The notes below the pieces were generated by a model. It worked only from the letters and a program-made list of their open reading frames with translations, made no database searches and was not told the DNA's origin. Both the position numbers and the translations under genes were made by a program. Positions 31,840 through 40,323 of a stretch of 64,000 nt of DNA are shown piece after piece (positions within the stretch are counted from its first letter, which is position 1; each line of letters opens with the position of its first letter). This DNA is from a candidate division Zixibacteria bacterium SM23_81 (GTDB taxonomy: Bacteria > SM23-81): assembly GCA_001304015.1 (NCBI GenBank), contig LJUY01000003.1:1-64000 (forward strand), given 5' to 3'.

Positions 31840-32994
31840 ATGGTGAGCGAAAAGGTCTGCCTGGTCACCTGGGGACACGATCCTTTAGACGACCGAATCT
31901 TTTTCAAAGAGGCTCTGTCTCTGGGAAAGGTCTATCCCCGGGTGACCATTCTAGCCACTGGGCCCAGGAAGATTCAGCACGTCGGAGAGATCAAAGTAGT
32001 TTCAGTGGGACGGAGTCGCCTTTTTCCTTGGACCATGTGGAGATTATGCATGGCGGCCAGGGGGGAACGAGCCCATTTTTACCATCTGCACGAACCACAG
32101 CTTCTTCCTCTGGCGCTCTTTTTTAGGCTTCTTTATCGCGTCAAGATCATCTACGACGTCCATGAACATCTTCCAGAGATGATCAGGGATTTTTCCACCC
32201 GACCACGGAAGGTAGCGGCACTCCTGGCGGCGATTTTTTCCCAGGTTGATATCTCGCTGGCCCGATGTGCCGATGCCGTGTTGGTAACCACCGGTCTTTT
32301 GGAATCCCGGTACGCCCGGATAGACAGCCGTGTGGTGGCCATTTATAACTATCCCCGGACAGACCTGTTTGACGGAACACACAAGCCTCCTGAGGCCTTA
32401 AGGCGAAGATACGCATCGAGCCGAATTGTCCTGTATCACGGACAGATAGGGAGAATGCGCAATATTCCCCTGCTGATCGAAGCCGTCAAGGTGGTGGCCC
32501 AGCGGATTAAGGATCTCAAACTGCTCCTCATGGGCCCAGTGTATGGAAATTCGTACCGGGCTCAACTTCTCAAGCTGATGCGGGACAAGCATGTTCATGA
32601 GCTTGTGGAGCTTCTGGATCCCGTTCCCCATCAGCAGGTTCCGGATTACATCGCCCTCAGCCAGGTCGGTTTGGTCGTTCTTCCCCCCCTGTCGGTATTC
32701 ACAAAGAACATCCCCATAAAACTCCTCGAATACATGGCCTGTGCAGTTCCAGTGGTGGGCGGGAGGTTACCACCCATCGAGAGGTTCGTTCGGGCGGCCA
32801 ATTGTGGCATTCTAGTGGATCCCACAGATTCAAAGGAGATCGCAGAGGCCATTGTGCGCCTTCTGGAACATCCCCAGGAAGCGAAAGCCATGGGCCTGAG
32901 AGGCCAGAGAGCCGTCCAGGTTGAATATAACTGGTCTCGAATGGAGAGCCGCTTATTGGCGGTATATCGGGAGTTGAAAGAAGATTCATGTTGA
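31840..32994 (+). CDS. Glycosyltransferase family 4 protein
   Basis: Encodes 384 residues of GT-B fold. The N-terminal domain contains YDVHEHLPEMIRDF, typical of GT4 enzymes acting on surface sugars. The C-terminal donor domain has ILYHGQIGRMRNIPLLIEAV, LLLMGPVYGN, and the GT4 signature region PIKLLEYMACAVPVVGG with a following D-E-like NCGILVDPTDSKEIAEAI. I chose the ATG at 31840, 4 bp after the flippase gene; a longer frame from 31759 overlaps that gene. It overlaps the next gene by 7 bp. Sugar specificity cannot be read from sequence. Confidence 0.88.
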   Translation: MVSEKVCLVTWGHDPLDDRIFFKEALSLGKVYPRVTILATGPRKIQHVGEIKVVSVGRSRLFPWTMWRLCMAARGERAHFYHLHEPQLLPLALFFRLLYRVKIIYDVHEHLPEMIRDFSTRPRKVAALLAAIFSQVDISLARCADAVLVTTGLLESRYARIDSRVVAIYNYPRTDLFDGTHKPPEALRRRYASSRIVLYHGQIGRMRNIPLLIEAVKVVAQRIKDLKLLLMGPVYGNSYRAQLLKLMRDKHVHELVELLDPVPHQQVPDYIALSQVGLVVLPPLSVFTKNIPIKLLEYMACAVPVVGGRLPPIERFVRAANCGILVDPTDSKEIAEAIVRLLEHPQEAKAMGLRGQRAVQVEYNWSRMESRLLAVYRELKEDSC

Positions 32995-34118
32995 AAATCC
33001 TATATCTGGCGCCAGAACACTTCACAGGAGCTTTGGGCCTCTTCGTCGAGGCTCATCGTCAAATGGGGCACGAGAGCCGGTTGGTTACCTTATTCCGCTC
33101 CAGAGGTCGATATCGTGAAGATGTGTGCCTAAACCTTCCTCTAGTGGGACATCGTCCAGGGCTCATGCCCCTGCGCCAATTGGCCTATCGAACGCACGGA
33201 AAACAGGGGATCTACACCCCACGGAAAGGTTATCCGCCCACCTGGAAGCCGGCCAACCTCGCTGAGAAACTTTTTTTTAAAGCCCGGGATGCCCTCTGGG
33301 CGCCGAGAATATACCGGGCTATTGCGGCTCATCAGCTCTTGAATTTTGACATCTATCACCTAGAGGGGGGTCTGGGTTTCTTCCGCGATGGACGAGTCGT
33401 CAAACGCCTCAAGGCTATGGGCAAAAAGATCGTCTGCAGCTATCACGGCACCGATCTGAGACAGCGGGGTGTGATTCAGGAGATCGACTCCATCAGCGAC
33501 CTCAATCTCACCTGCGAGCTTGATCTGAGGTCTAGACATCCTCGGATGCAGTTTCTTTTCCTGCCCATCGACACCACCCGCTTCACCCCTCGGGAACACC
33601 GCGGCAAAGCCCGTCACATCGGCCATGCCCCTACAAGCCGTTATTTCAAGGGCTCCCTTAAAATCATAGAGGTCTGCAGAGAGCTAGAGAAGGAGTTTGG
33701 GGTGCGGCTGGTGCTCATCGAGAATAAGTCTCACGCTGAGGCTTTACGTTTAAAGCACAGTTGCGATATTTTTATCGACCAGATTGCTGACTTAGGCGGT
33801 TGGGGATACGGTATGAATTCTCTCGAATCCCTGTCCATGGGTATTCCCACCTGCACCCACATGGTCCCTCAGTACGAGGAATTTCTTCCCGATCATCCTT
33901 TCATCAACGTGGACAAGCAAGGCTTGAAAGAGCAGCTCAGCCGTCTCATTCAGGATCCAAAACTGAGGAGGAAAAAGGGATGGGAGGGGCGAGAGTGGGT
34001 GGTGCGACACCATGACATTCGAGTTGTCACCAAGCAGCTTTACGAATACTATCGTCAGCTAGGCTGGCTGAAAGACAAGGCTGGGAACAAGTCAACTTCC
34101 GAAGAGAGACAGGCTTAA
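32988..34118 (+). CDS. Glycosyltransferase, GT-B fold
   Basis: Encodes 376 residues. The start LKILYLAPEHFTGALGLFVEAHRQMGH without the last residues, CSYHGTDLRQRG in the middle, and the C-terminal YGMNSLESLSMGIPTCTHM with VVRHHDIRVVTKQLYEYY fit a GT-B glycosyltransferase of family 4 or near it. The ATG overlaps the previous gene by 7 bp (translational coupling). It probably adds a sugar to the same surface glycan as its neighbours. Acceptor and donor are unknown. Confidence 0.75.
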   Translation: MLKILYLAPEHFTGALGLFVEAHRQMGHESRLVTLFRSRGRYREDVCLNLPLVGHRPGLMPLRQLAYRTHGKQGIYTPRKGYPPTWKPANLAEKLFFKARDALWAPRIYRAIAAHQLLNFDIYHLEGGLGFFRDGRVVKRLKAMGKKIVCSYHGTDLRQRGVIQEIDSISDLNLTCELDLRSRHPRMQFLFLPIDTTRFTPREHRGKARHIGHAPTSRYFKGSLKIIEVCRELEKEFGVRLVLIENKSHAEALRLKHSCDIFIDQIADLGGWGYGMNSLESLSMGIPTCTHMVPQYEEFLPDHPFINVDKQGLKEQLSRLIQDPKLRRKKGWEGREWVVRHHDIRVVTKQLYEYYRQLGWLKDKAGNKSTSEERQA

Positions 34119-34121
34119 GCC

Positions 34122-35060
34122 GTGGATGCAAGCATTGTTATCCCCACATACAACAAGGTAGCCCACTTAAAGGCCACTCTGGAATCCTTGGAGAACCTCG
34201 AGTATCCCAGAGAGTACTTCGAGGTGGTGGTGGTGGATGACGGATCCCATGATGGAACCAGTTCCTTTCTCTCTGGGGCACTCTTTCACTATAAACTTCG
34301 CCTTTTCCATCACCATAAGAATAGGGGCCGGGCCGCGGCTCGAAACACAGGTGTCCGCCAAGCTGGAGGGAGGGTGGTGGTCTTTCTGGACAACGACATG
34401 AAAGCGGCCCCCGGATTGCTGACAGCCCATCTGAGCAGACATGATGACGAGCACAGGTTGGTTGTCCTGGGGAATGTCCGTCGAGCTCCAGAGGTTAGGC
34501 CAACGGCGTTGGTAAGATATCTTGACTCCAGAGGGGTTCATAAGCTGAAGCTTGGTGAGCCCATTCCCTTTCGTTATTTCGTCACCAACAACGTATCTCT
34601 GGAGCGAGAATTTCTGTTGGCTGCAGGGCTCTTTGATGAACGATTTCGTGAGTTCGGCGGAGAGGATCTGGAATTGGGTTATCGACTGGACAAAGCCGGA
34701 GCCAGGTTCGTCTATTCACCTGAGGCACGAACGTATCGAACTGACTATAGAGATATTTCCGAACTCTGCAAAGCCATGGTGACCTATGGGGAATCCTCTT
34801 TACCCATCATCCTCGAGACCCATCCTCAGCTCAAAGAGCTTGTCAAGGCCCACATGCTGGAGCCGGCCAGACCTTTCTCAGAGCCCTTCTTTCTGACCTG
34901 CAAGAAGGTCTCCTTCCACCTGGCATTATGGAGGCCCTGGGGATCGATGGCCGCCTTACTGGCCCGATTTTTCAACCGCCTTTTCGTGCCCGCCATCCTA
35001 TTCGACTATCTCATTCTCTTCCATTACCTGAAAGGAGTCAGGAGATCGAGGAGAGAATGA
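34122..35060 (+). CDS. Glycosyltransferase family 2 protein
   Basis: Encodes 312 residues with a GT-A fold. It has ASIVIPTYNKVAHLKATLES, VVVDDGSHDGT, GRAAARNTGVRQAGG and the metal-binding FLDNDMKAAPG, then FDERFREFGGEDLELGYRL with the ED acceptor motif. C-terminal residues from about 285 are hydrophobic and may lie at the membrane. The start is GTG, 3 bp after the preceding gene. Confidence 0.88.
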   Translation: MDASIVIPTYNKVAHLKATLESLENLEYPREYFEVVVVDDGSHDGTSSFLSGALFHYKLRLFHHHKNRGRAAARNTGVRQAGGRVVVFLDNDMKAAPGLLTAHLSRHDDEHRLVVLGNVRRAPEVRPTALVRYLDSRGVHKLKLGEPIPFRYFVTNNVSLEREFLLAAGLFDERFREFGGEDLELGYRLDKAGARFVYSPEARTYRTDYRDISELCKAMVTYGESSLPIILETHPQLKELVKAHMLEPARPFSEPFFLTCKKVSFHLALWRPWGSMAALLARFFNRLFVPAILFDYLILFHYLKGVRRSRRE

Positions 35061-35128
35061 TGAGCAGGCAAAAGCGAACTGGGAGGTTGCATCGGGAATT
35101 GGCTTCCCCCTCAGGTTGGTGATGATAT

Positions 35129-36007
35129 ATGTATCTTTCGGTGCTCATCGTAACCTGGAATAGCCAGGACCATATTGCCTCCTGCCTGTCCTCTGTTCAG
35201 AAGCAGGGCGAGGGCCTGTCTAGTGAAGTCATCGTGGTGGACAATGCCTCGGAGGATGAGACCAGGGACATCATCTCCCGGGATTTTCCCACCGTGCAAG
35301 TGATCCATAACGTGGAGAACATTGGTTTTACCAGAGGCTGCAATCGTGGTTTAGCAGAATGTCGAGGTCAATTCATCCTGTTACTTAATCCTGATACAGA
35401 AGTCATGCCGGGATCTCTAAATAGGATGGTCCAATACATGGAGGCTCATAGCCATGTGGGTGGCCTCGGACCTCAACTTCTTTACCCAGATGGCCGGATT
35501 CAATTATCTTGTCGGCAATTTCCCACCTATAGCTTGATGCTGTGGGAGTTTAGTGGTTTGAGTGTTCTTTTCCCCAAAAGCCGGATCTTCGGAGATTGGC
35601 GAATGGGGCATTTCGACCACTGTCAACTTCGCGCTGTGGACCAACCCATGGGTGCCTGTCTTCTTATACGCAAATCTGCCCTTGAAGAGATTGGAGTCCT
35701 GGATGAACAATTTAAGATGTTTTTCAGCGATGTCGACCTCTGTCGGCGCTTGAAATACGCCGGTTGGGAGATTATTTTTTTACCTACAGCCCAAGTGGTG
35801 CACGACATGGGCTCTAGCGTCCAGCGAGCCAGAGGGCGTATGTTAGTGGCCTCCCATAGAGATTGCTACCGATATTTTAAAAAATACCGGGTGGGAGCCC
35901 TGGATTATTTGTACTCTTGGATGTTGGGTCTTGGGCTGCTCCTGTCACTGCCCGTCAGGGCTCTAGCAGCCTGGCTGCGATCGGTTCTTTTCACAGCATC
36001 TTGGTGA
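35129..36007 (+). CDS. Glycosyltransferase family 2, rhamnosyltransferase-like
   Basis: Encodes 292 residues. LSVLIVTWNSQDHIASCLSS, VIVVDNASEDET, NIGFTRGCNRGL, LLLNPDTEV and QFKMFFSDVDLCRRLKYAGW are the standard motifs of the rhamnosyltransferase-like GT2 subgroup. The last 25 residues are hydrophobic. It is the last gene of the surface-glycan cluster; an intergenic gap with the dcw promoter follows. Rhamnose as donor is a family-based guess. Confidence 0.88.
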   Translation: MYLSVLIVTWNSQDHIASCLSSVQKQGEGLSSEVIVVDNASEDETRDIISRDFPTVQVIHNVENIGFTRGCNRGLAECRGQFILLLNPDTEVMPGSLNRMVQYMEAHSHVGGLGPQLLYPDGRIQLSCRQFPTYSLMLWEFSGLSVLFPKSRIFGDWRMGHFDHCQLRAVDQPMGACLLIRKSALEEIGVLDEQFKMFFSDVDLCRRLKYAGWEIIFLPTAQVVHDMGSSVQRARGRMLVASHRDCYRYFKKYRVGALDYLYSWMLGLGLLLSLPVRALAAWLRSVLFTASW

Positions 36008-36086
36008 CTTTGCCCCATTACTATCCTCTATTTTGTGCTTCCCGTTAAACCCCCCTAAAAAATTTTTCCAAAATCAGAAATTTTCC

Positions 36087-36115
36087 TTGACAAATAAGCA
36101 CAACTATTGTAAAAT
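36087..36115 (+). promoter_or_regulatory. Promoter of the dcw cluster
   Basis: TTGACA (36087-36092) and TAAAAT (36110-36115) with a 17-bp spacer. Predicted start falls at about 36122, inside the MraZ-box-like repeats. Confidence 0.75.
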
Positions 36116-36120
36116 GGCAG

Positions 36121-36160
36121 TGTGGGAAATTTGGGGGAAATGGGGGGTAATTGTGGGTAA
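36121..36160 (+). promoter_or_regulatory. MraZ-box-like tandem repeats
   Basis: Four G-runs, each followed by AAAT or TAAT, end at 36126, 36137, 36147 and 36157, a period of 10-11 bp. MraZ is known to bind tandem TGGGN repeats upstream of its own gene, so this is probably the autoregulatory operator. Confidence 0.7.
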
Positions 36161-36183
36161 TTTTTCTTGCACAGGTTCTGGCT

Positions 36184-36723
36184 ATGAGTCCTGACAGGAA
36201 TAAAAAAAGGCAGAGCCGACCTAGAAAACAGAGCCGACAAAATCATAGCTACGATTTTGTCGGCCAATATTATTATGCCATCGATGAGAAGGGTAGGGTC
36301 AACATACCGGCCAAATTTCGCAAAGCGGTGCAGGCGAATAGGGAAGACTGGTTTAAGATCACCCTAGGTCTGGATAGGTGCATTTGGGTTATGCCGCCTG
36401 AACAATGGCGTATCGTTCAGGAGAAGTTGAATGAGCTGCCCTTCGAATTAGCAGATCCTCGTTATTATCACAGAATGATTCATTCCTATGCTTCTAATTC
36501 CAAGATCGATGCCCAGGGAAGGATCGTCCTGCCCAGGAATTTGCTGGAAAAGCTGAAAATTGAGAAAGACGTCGTGATCGTCGGGATGCACAACCACATC
36601 GAAATTTGGAAGCATGAGACTCACCAGGAATATCTAAATAAAGGCCCAAGCGCCTATGAAACTGGACCTTACGAAGAAGCGGCCGAGAAGATCTATCGCT
36701 ACATATTAAAGAAAAGCTCCTAG
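36184..36723 (+). CDS. mraZ: Division/cell wall cluster transcriptional repressor MraZ
   Basis: DNA-binding regulator of the dcw operon with two AbrB-like SpoVT domains: GQYYYAIDEKGRVNIPAKFRK and SKIDAQGRIVLPRNLLE. It encodes 179 residues from the ATG at 36184. The first 25 residues (RNKKRQSRPRKQSRQ and so on) are a basic extension absent from short MraZ proteins and also found in some other FCB members. A TTG at 36151 would put the start inside the operator repeats and is unlikely. It should bind the repeats at 36121-36160. Confidence 0.92.
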   Translation: MSPDRNKKRQSRPRKQSRQNHSYDFVGQYYYAIDEKGRVNIPAKFRKAVQANREDWFKITLGLDRCIWVMPPEQWRIVQEKLNELPFELADPRYYHRMIHSYASNSKIDAQGRIVLPRNLLEKLKIEKDVVIVGMHNHIEIWKHETHQEYLNKGPSAYETGPYEEAAEKIYRYILKKSS

Positions 36724-36787
36724 CCCACCCTACCATGATGGTCCGCCTCTTTTCTGGACCATCGGAACATATCATCCCCAATCGGCA

Positions 36788-37780
36788 ATGGTGATGACCA
36801 CCAGCCTTTGCACATCTCCCTCCATGGAGAGTCACTCCATCCTTGCGCATATGCCCGTCATGGTCAAGGAAACTATGGGCTATCTGCTCACCGATCTCTC
36901 TGGCATCTATGTGGATTGCACACTGGGTGCTGGTGGTCACGCCGCGGCGATTCTGCAATCCCTGAACCCTGAAGGCGAGCTAATTGGAATCGACCGCGAC
37001 CAGCTAGCCATTGCCAATTTCCAGCGGCAGTTGAAGCGCTGGCCTTCCAGAGTTATCCTCCTACACTCTCGATATGCCCTTCTGGGCGAATTGCTCCAGA
37101 GCCAGGATATCGGCCAGGTGGACGGGGTGCTATTCGATCTCGGATTGGCATCATTTCAGATTGATGAACCAGAGCGTGGTTTCAGCTACCTCCGTGATGG
37201 CCCTCTGGACATGAGATTGGATTCAAACCAGAAAATCACGGCGGAGTTCGTCATCAATGATTATGACGAAAGGACTCTGGCTGCGTTGATCAGGGATTAC
37301 GGAGAGGAACGCCACTGGCGTCGAGTAGCCCGAGCGATTGTTCGAGCGCGCAAAGATGGTCCCATCGAGTCCACACTACAGCTGGCTGACATCATCGCAG
37401 GGATTATCCCCAAACCACAGGTCATCAAGAGCCTCTCGCGGTGCTTTCAGGCCCTTCGCGTTCATATCAACCAGGAGCTAGACGAGCTTCGAGCGGGCCT
37501 GGATGCAGCAGTAAATTACTTGAAACCCGGGGGGCGTGTGGTGGTCATCTGCTACCAGTCTCTGGAGGATAAAGTTGTGAAGGAGCTTTTCGCCAGGTAT
37601 TCTGGGATCTGTCAGTGTCCCAAGGACCTACCACAATGCACTTGCGGGGTGCAGAAGGTCCTCCGGGTGCTCAACAGACGGGCCATTCAACCTACGGCCA
37701 AGGAAATAGAGGCCAATCCAAGAGCCAGAAGCGCTCGCCTCAGAGTTGCGCAAAAAATCAGCTCGGGTGGAACGAGATGA
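36788..37780 (+). CDS. rsmH: 16S rRNA m4C1402 methyltransferase
   Basis: SAM-dependent methyltransferase (MraW) acting on C1402 of 16S rRNA. It encodes 330 residues. HMPVMVKETMGYL opens the family core, DCTLGAGGHAAAIL is the SAM site, VLFDLGLASFQID and GFSYLRDGPLDMRLD follow, and the C-terminal VVICYQSLEDKVVK is typical. The true start is unclear: ATGs at 36788, 36794 and 36824 are all in frame, and none has a good ribosome site. The stop overlaps the ftsL start (ATGA). Confidence 0.93.
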   Translation: MVMTTSLCTSPSMESHSILAHMPVMVKETMGYLLTDLSGIYVDCTLGAGGHAAAILQSLNPEGELIGIDRDQLAIANFQRQLKRWPSRVILLHSRYALLGELLQSQDIGQVDGVLFDLGLASFQIDEPERGFSYLRDGPLDMRLDSNQKITAEFVINDYDERTLAALIRDYGEERHWRRVARAIVRARKDGPIESTLQLADIIAGIIPKPQVIKSLSRCFQALRVHINQELDELRAGLDAAVNYLKPGGRVVVICYQSLEDKVVKELFARYSGICQCPKDLPQCTCGVQKVLRVLNRRAIQPTAKEIEANPRARSARLRVAQKISSGGTR

Positions 37781-38100
37781 GGGGGTCGAAAAAGAGCAGG
37801 TTCTTCCGCCAGCCAGGCCATCGCAGGAAAAGATCCACCCGCCTTTCCCGGATCGTTCTGTTGACCTTTCTGGTCAGCATAGTCGCCACAGTTGCATATA
37901 TCTGGGAGAGGGTGCAGGTGGTCCGTCAGCAGGTGGTTCTCTCTGAACTGCAGAGGCAAATTTCTCAGCTGAAGAACGACAACGAGTATCTGCGAGTGAA
38001 AGTGCTGGCACTCTCGCGGGCCAGTCACCTGGATAGCCTTGCCCGGGAATTTGGGTTTATAAACCCCTCTCCGGGACAAATTATTAGGCTTTCTCAATGA
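37777..38100 (+). CDS. ftsL: Cell division protein FtsL
   Basis: A 107-residue bitopic membrane protein of the divisome. A basic cytoplasmic tail (FRQPGHRRKRSTRL) is followed by one transmembrane helix (about 25-43) and a periplasmic coiled coil (VQVVRQQVVLSELQRQISQL), ending REFGFINPSPGQIIRL. Identity rests on size, topology and place between rsmH and ftsI. ATGA overlap with rsmH fixes the start at 37777; the open frame extends upstream to 37615 but lies within rsmH. Confidence 0.85.
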   Translation: MRGSKKSRFFRQPGHRRKRSTRLSRIVLLTFLVSIVATVAYIWERVQVVRQQVVLSELQRQISQLKNDNEYLRVKVLALSRASHLDSLAREFGFINPSPGQIIRLSQ

Positions 38101-38172
38101 GTCTTCTCATATCCAAATCCATGCGGGTTGGGAACCATGCCATACGTTTTTCAAGTATGAAGGTGATCTTCG

Positions 38173-40323
38173 ATGCGCAGTAAACAGAGCAGACGCATCA
38201 TCTTGGTTCTGATCCTGGGCGCTGGAATCTGGGTTTCTCTGATAGGCAGGCTATTCTTTATTCAGATTCTTCACCGAGGCGAATATCGCCAGAGAAGCCA
38301 AGACCAACATCTATGCGAGTCGACTTTGAAGGCTCAGCGGGGCGTTATTTACGATCGCGATGGGGCAAAGTTGGTCTGTAACCTACCAGTGAAATCGTAT
38401 TATGTGGATCCCACGGAAGTGAAGAATCTTCAGCGGATCGGTGCTAACTTCGCCCGGCTTTTGAAACGTTCCTCTCGTCATATTATCCAAAGCCTCGACA
38501 TGGAATCCACCTTTGTGTGGCTAATCAGAATGACGGAGCCGAAAGTCAGCCAGCTTATCGACAGCTGGAATATTGCCGGAGTTTTTTCTCTTGTCGAGAT
38601 GAAACGGTTTTATCCCTGTCGCCAATTGGGATGCCAAGTCATCGGTTTCACAGACGTTGACAATAAAGGCCTGGAAGGCCTGGAGCTCCAATTTGACGAT
38701 GTGCTGCGAGGTAGAGATGGCTGGGCCGTTATGCAGCGAGACGCCCACGGTCGCCGGATTCCTCTGACAGAATACCCTCGTGAGGAACCTCGCGATGGCT
38801 ACAGCTTAGTTGTCACCATACACGCTGTGTATCAGACCATCGCCGAGCAGGAGTTAGCCAGAGGCATCCAGAAAACCAGTGCCAAGGCGGGCTGTGTGAT
38901 TCTTATGGATCCCGCCACGGGAGAGATTCTGGCCATGGCCAATGAGCCCCAATACGATCCGAATTCCCCCAGCACGGCACATCAGGAATGTAGGCGAAAT
39001 CGAGCCATCACGGATATATTCGAGCCCGGCTCTACCTTTAAGATCGTTGCCGCTGCTGCCGCGCTGGAAGAGGGAGTCCAAAACCCAGATGACCTCATCT
39101 ATTGCGAAGAAGGCAGTATGGAACTATGCCGCACTACAATTAACGATGTGGATGAGTTCGGCTGGCTGACTTTTGAGCAGGTTATCGAGAAATCAAGCAA
39201 CATAGGGATCATCAAGGTGGCCAATCAGGTGGGTGAGGAGCCCTTCTTTGATTATGCTCGCAGGTTTGGATTCGGAAACTTAACGGGCATCAGCCTCCCG
39301 GGCGAGGTCAAAGGACTCCTGGCATCCCCCAAGACTTGGTCCCGACTTTCCTTGGCCTCCATGGCTATGGGACATGAGGTCGCCGTTACATCCCTTCAGT
39401 TGGTCTGCGCCTACGCAGCTGTGGCCAATAGTGGAACGTTGATGAAACCGCTCATAGTGCGATATGTCCTCGACACACGAGGAAATGTGGTCCAGGAGTT
39501 CTCGCCGAGCCGCATACGTCGCGTCATCTCTCCAAAGACTGCTGCGACCTTAAAGTCCTTTCTCGTGAAGGTGGTGGAGCGTGGCACAGGTAAATTAGCG
39601 GCTATAGATGGCTTGTGCGTGGCGGGAAAGACTGGGACAGCTTATAAATTGAGGGAAGACGGCTCTGGTTTTTCTAGAGATAGATTCATGGCCTCATTCT
39701 GCGGCTTTTTTCCGGCAGAGTCCCCGCGGTTGGTGGGTTTGGTCGTGTTGGATGAGCCCAGAATGCCTCACTCGGGAGGCCAGGCTGCCACCCCGATCTT
39801 TCGCAGGATCGCGGAGCGCATCCTGGCTCTGCCCAAGGGACCCTGTGCGGACCTCTGTCTCATGGTTTCTCAACCTGATGCAGCTGAGCAGATGGTCGTC
39901 GTTCCCGACCTTTCGGGTTTGGATAAACCGACTGCCCTGGTGCTTCTCCAAAAGCGGGACCTAGCGGCTCAGCCTGAAGGAGAGGGGCTGCGCGTCTGCC
40001 ACCAGCAGCCCCAAGCCGGTGTGCTAGTGGCTCGGGGGGAGACCATTCTGATGGTTTTGGGCAATTTAGCGAAGCGAACAACCAAGGACTCGAAGGTCCC
40101 TCATGTGATTGGTTTGACATTGCGAGAAGCTATACGGCAACTGAGACAGAATGGTCTGGCGGCAACATTTGCCGGTAGCGGTCTGGTGATTCGGCAGACG
40201 CCAAAGGCGGGCAGTAGAGTCGGCCAAGAGACCGTGTGCAAGTTGGAATGTGAAGCGCCCAGCGGCGGTCCGGATTTGATGGCAGATGCCTCATCACGTC
40301 ACCGAGGCATGTCAGAACCATGA
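38173..40323 (+). CDS. ftsI: Septal penicillin-binding protein FtsI/PBP3 with PASTA domains
   Basis: Transpeptidase that cross-links septal peptidoglycan. It encodes 716 residues: an N-terminal transmembrane helix, a PBP dimer domain, and a transpeptidase with the SxxK motif at Ser287 (EPGSTFKIV), SxN (KSSNIGII) and KTG (AGKTGTAY). Two PASTA domains sit at the C terminus (VVVPDLSGLDKPTALVLL and KVPHVIGLTLREAIRQL). PASTA tails are usual in Firmicutes SpoVD/PBP2x and in several FCB-group FtsI proteins, not in E. coli. The stop overlaps murE (ATGA). Confidence 0.93.
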   Translation: MRSKQSRRIILVLILGAGIWVSLIGRLFFIQILHRGEYRQRSQDQHLCESTLKAQRGVIYDRDGAKLVCNLPVKSYYVDPTEVKNLQRIGANFARLLKRSSRHIIQSLDMESTFVWLIRMTEPKVSQLIDSWNIAGVFSLVEMKRFYPCRQLGCQVIGFTDVDNKGLEGLELQFDDVLRGRDGWAVMQRDAHGRRIPLTEYPREEPRDGYSLVVTIHAVYQTIAEQELARGIQKTSAKAGCVILMDPATGEILAMANEPQYDPNSPSTAHQECRRNRAITDIFEPGSTFKIVAAAAALEEGVQNPDDLIYCEEGSMELCRTTINDVDEFGWLTFEQVIEKSSNIGIIKVANQVGEEPFFDYARRFGFGNLTGISLPGEVKGLLASPKTWSRLSLASMAMGHEVAVTSLQLVCAYAAVANSGTLMKPLIVRYVLDTRGNVVQEFSPSRIRRVISPKTAATLKSFLVKVVERGTGKLAAIDGLCVAGKTGTAYKLREDGSGFSRDRFMASFCGFFPAESPRLVGLVVLDEPRMPHSGGQAATPIFRRIAERILALPKGPCADLCLMVSQPDAAEQMVVVPDLSGLDKPTALVLLQKRDLAAQPEGEGLRVCHQQPQAGVLVARGETILMVLGNLAKRTTKDSKVPHVIGLTLREAIRQLRQNGLAATFAGSGLVIRQTPKAGSRVGQETVCKLECEAPSGGPDLMADASSRHRGMSEP

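Noticed and set aside
36151-36183. Longer MraZ starting at a TTG
   Set aside because: It would start inside the operator repeats, and the ATG at 36184 fits better.
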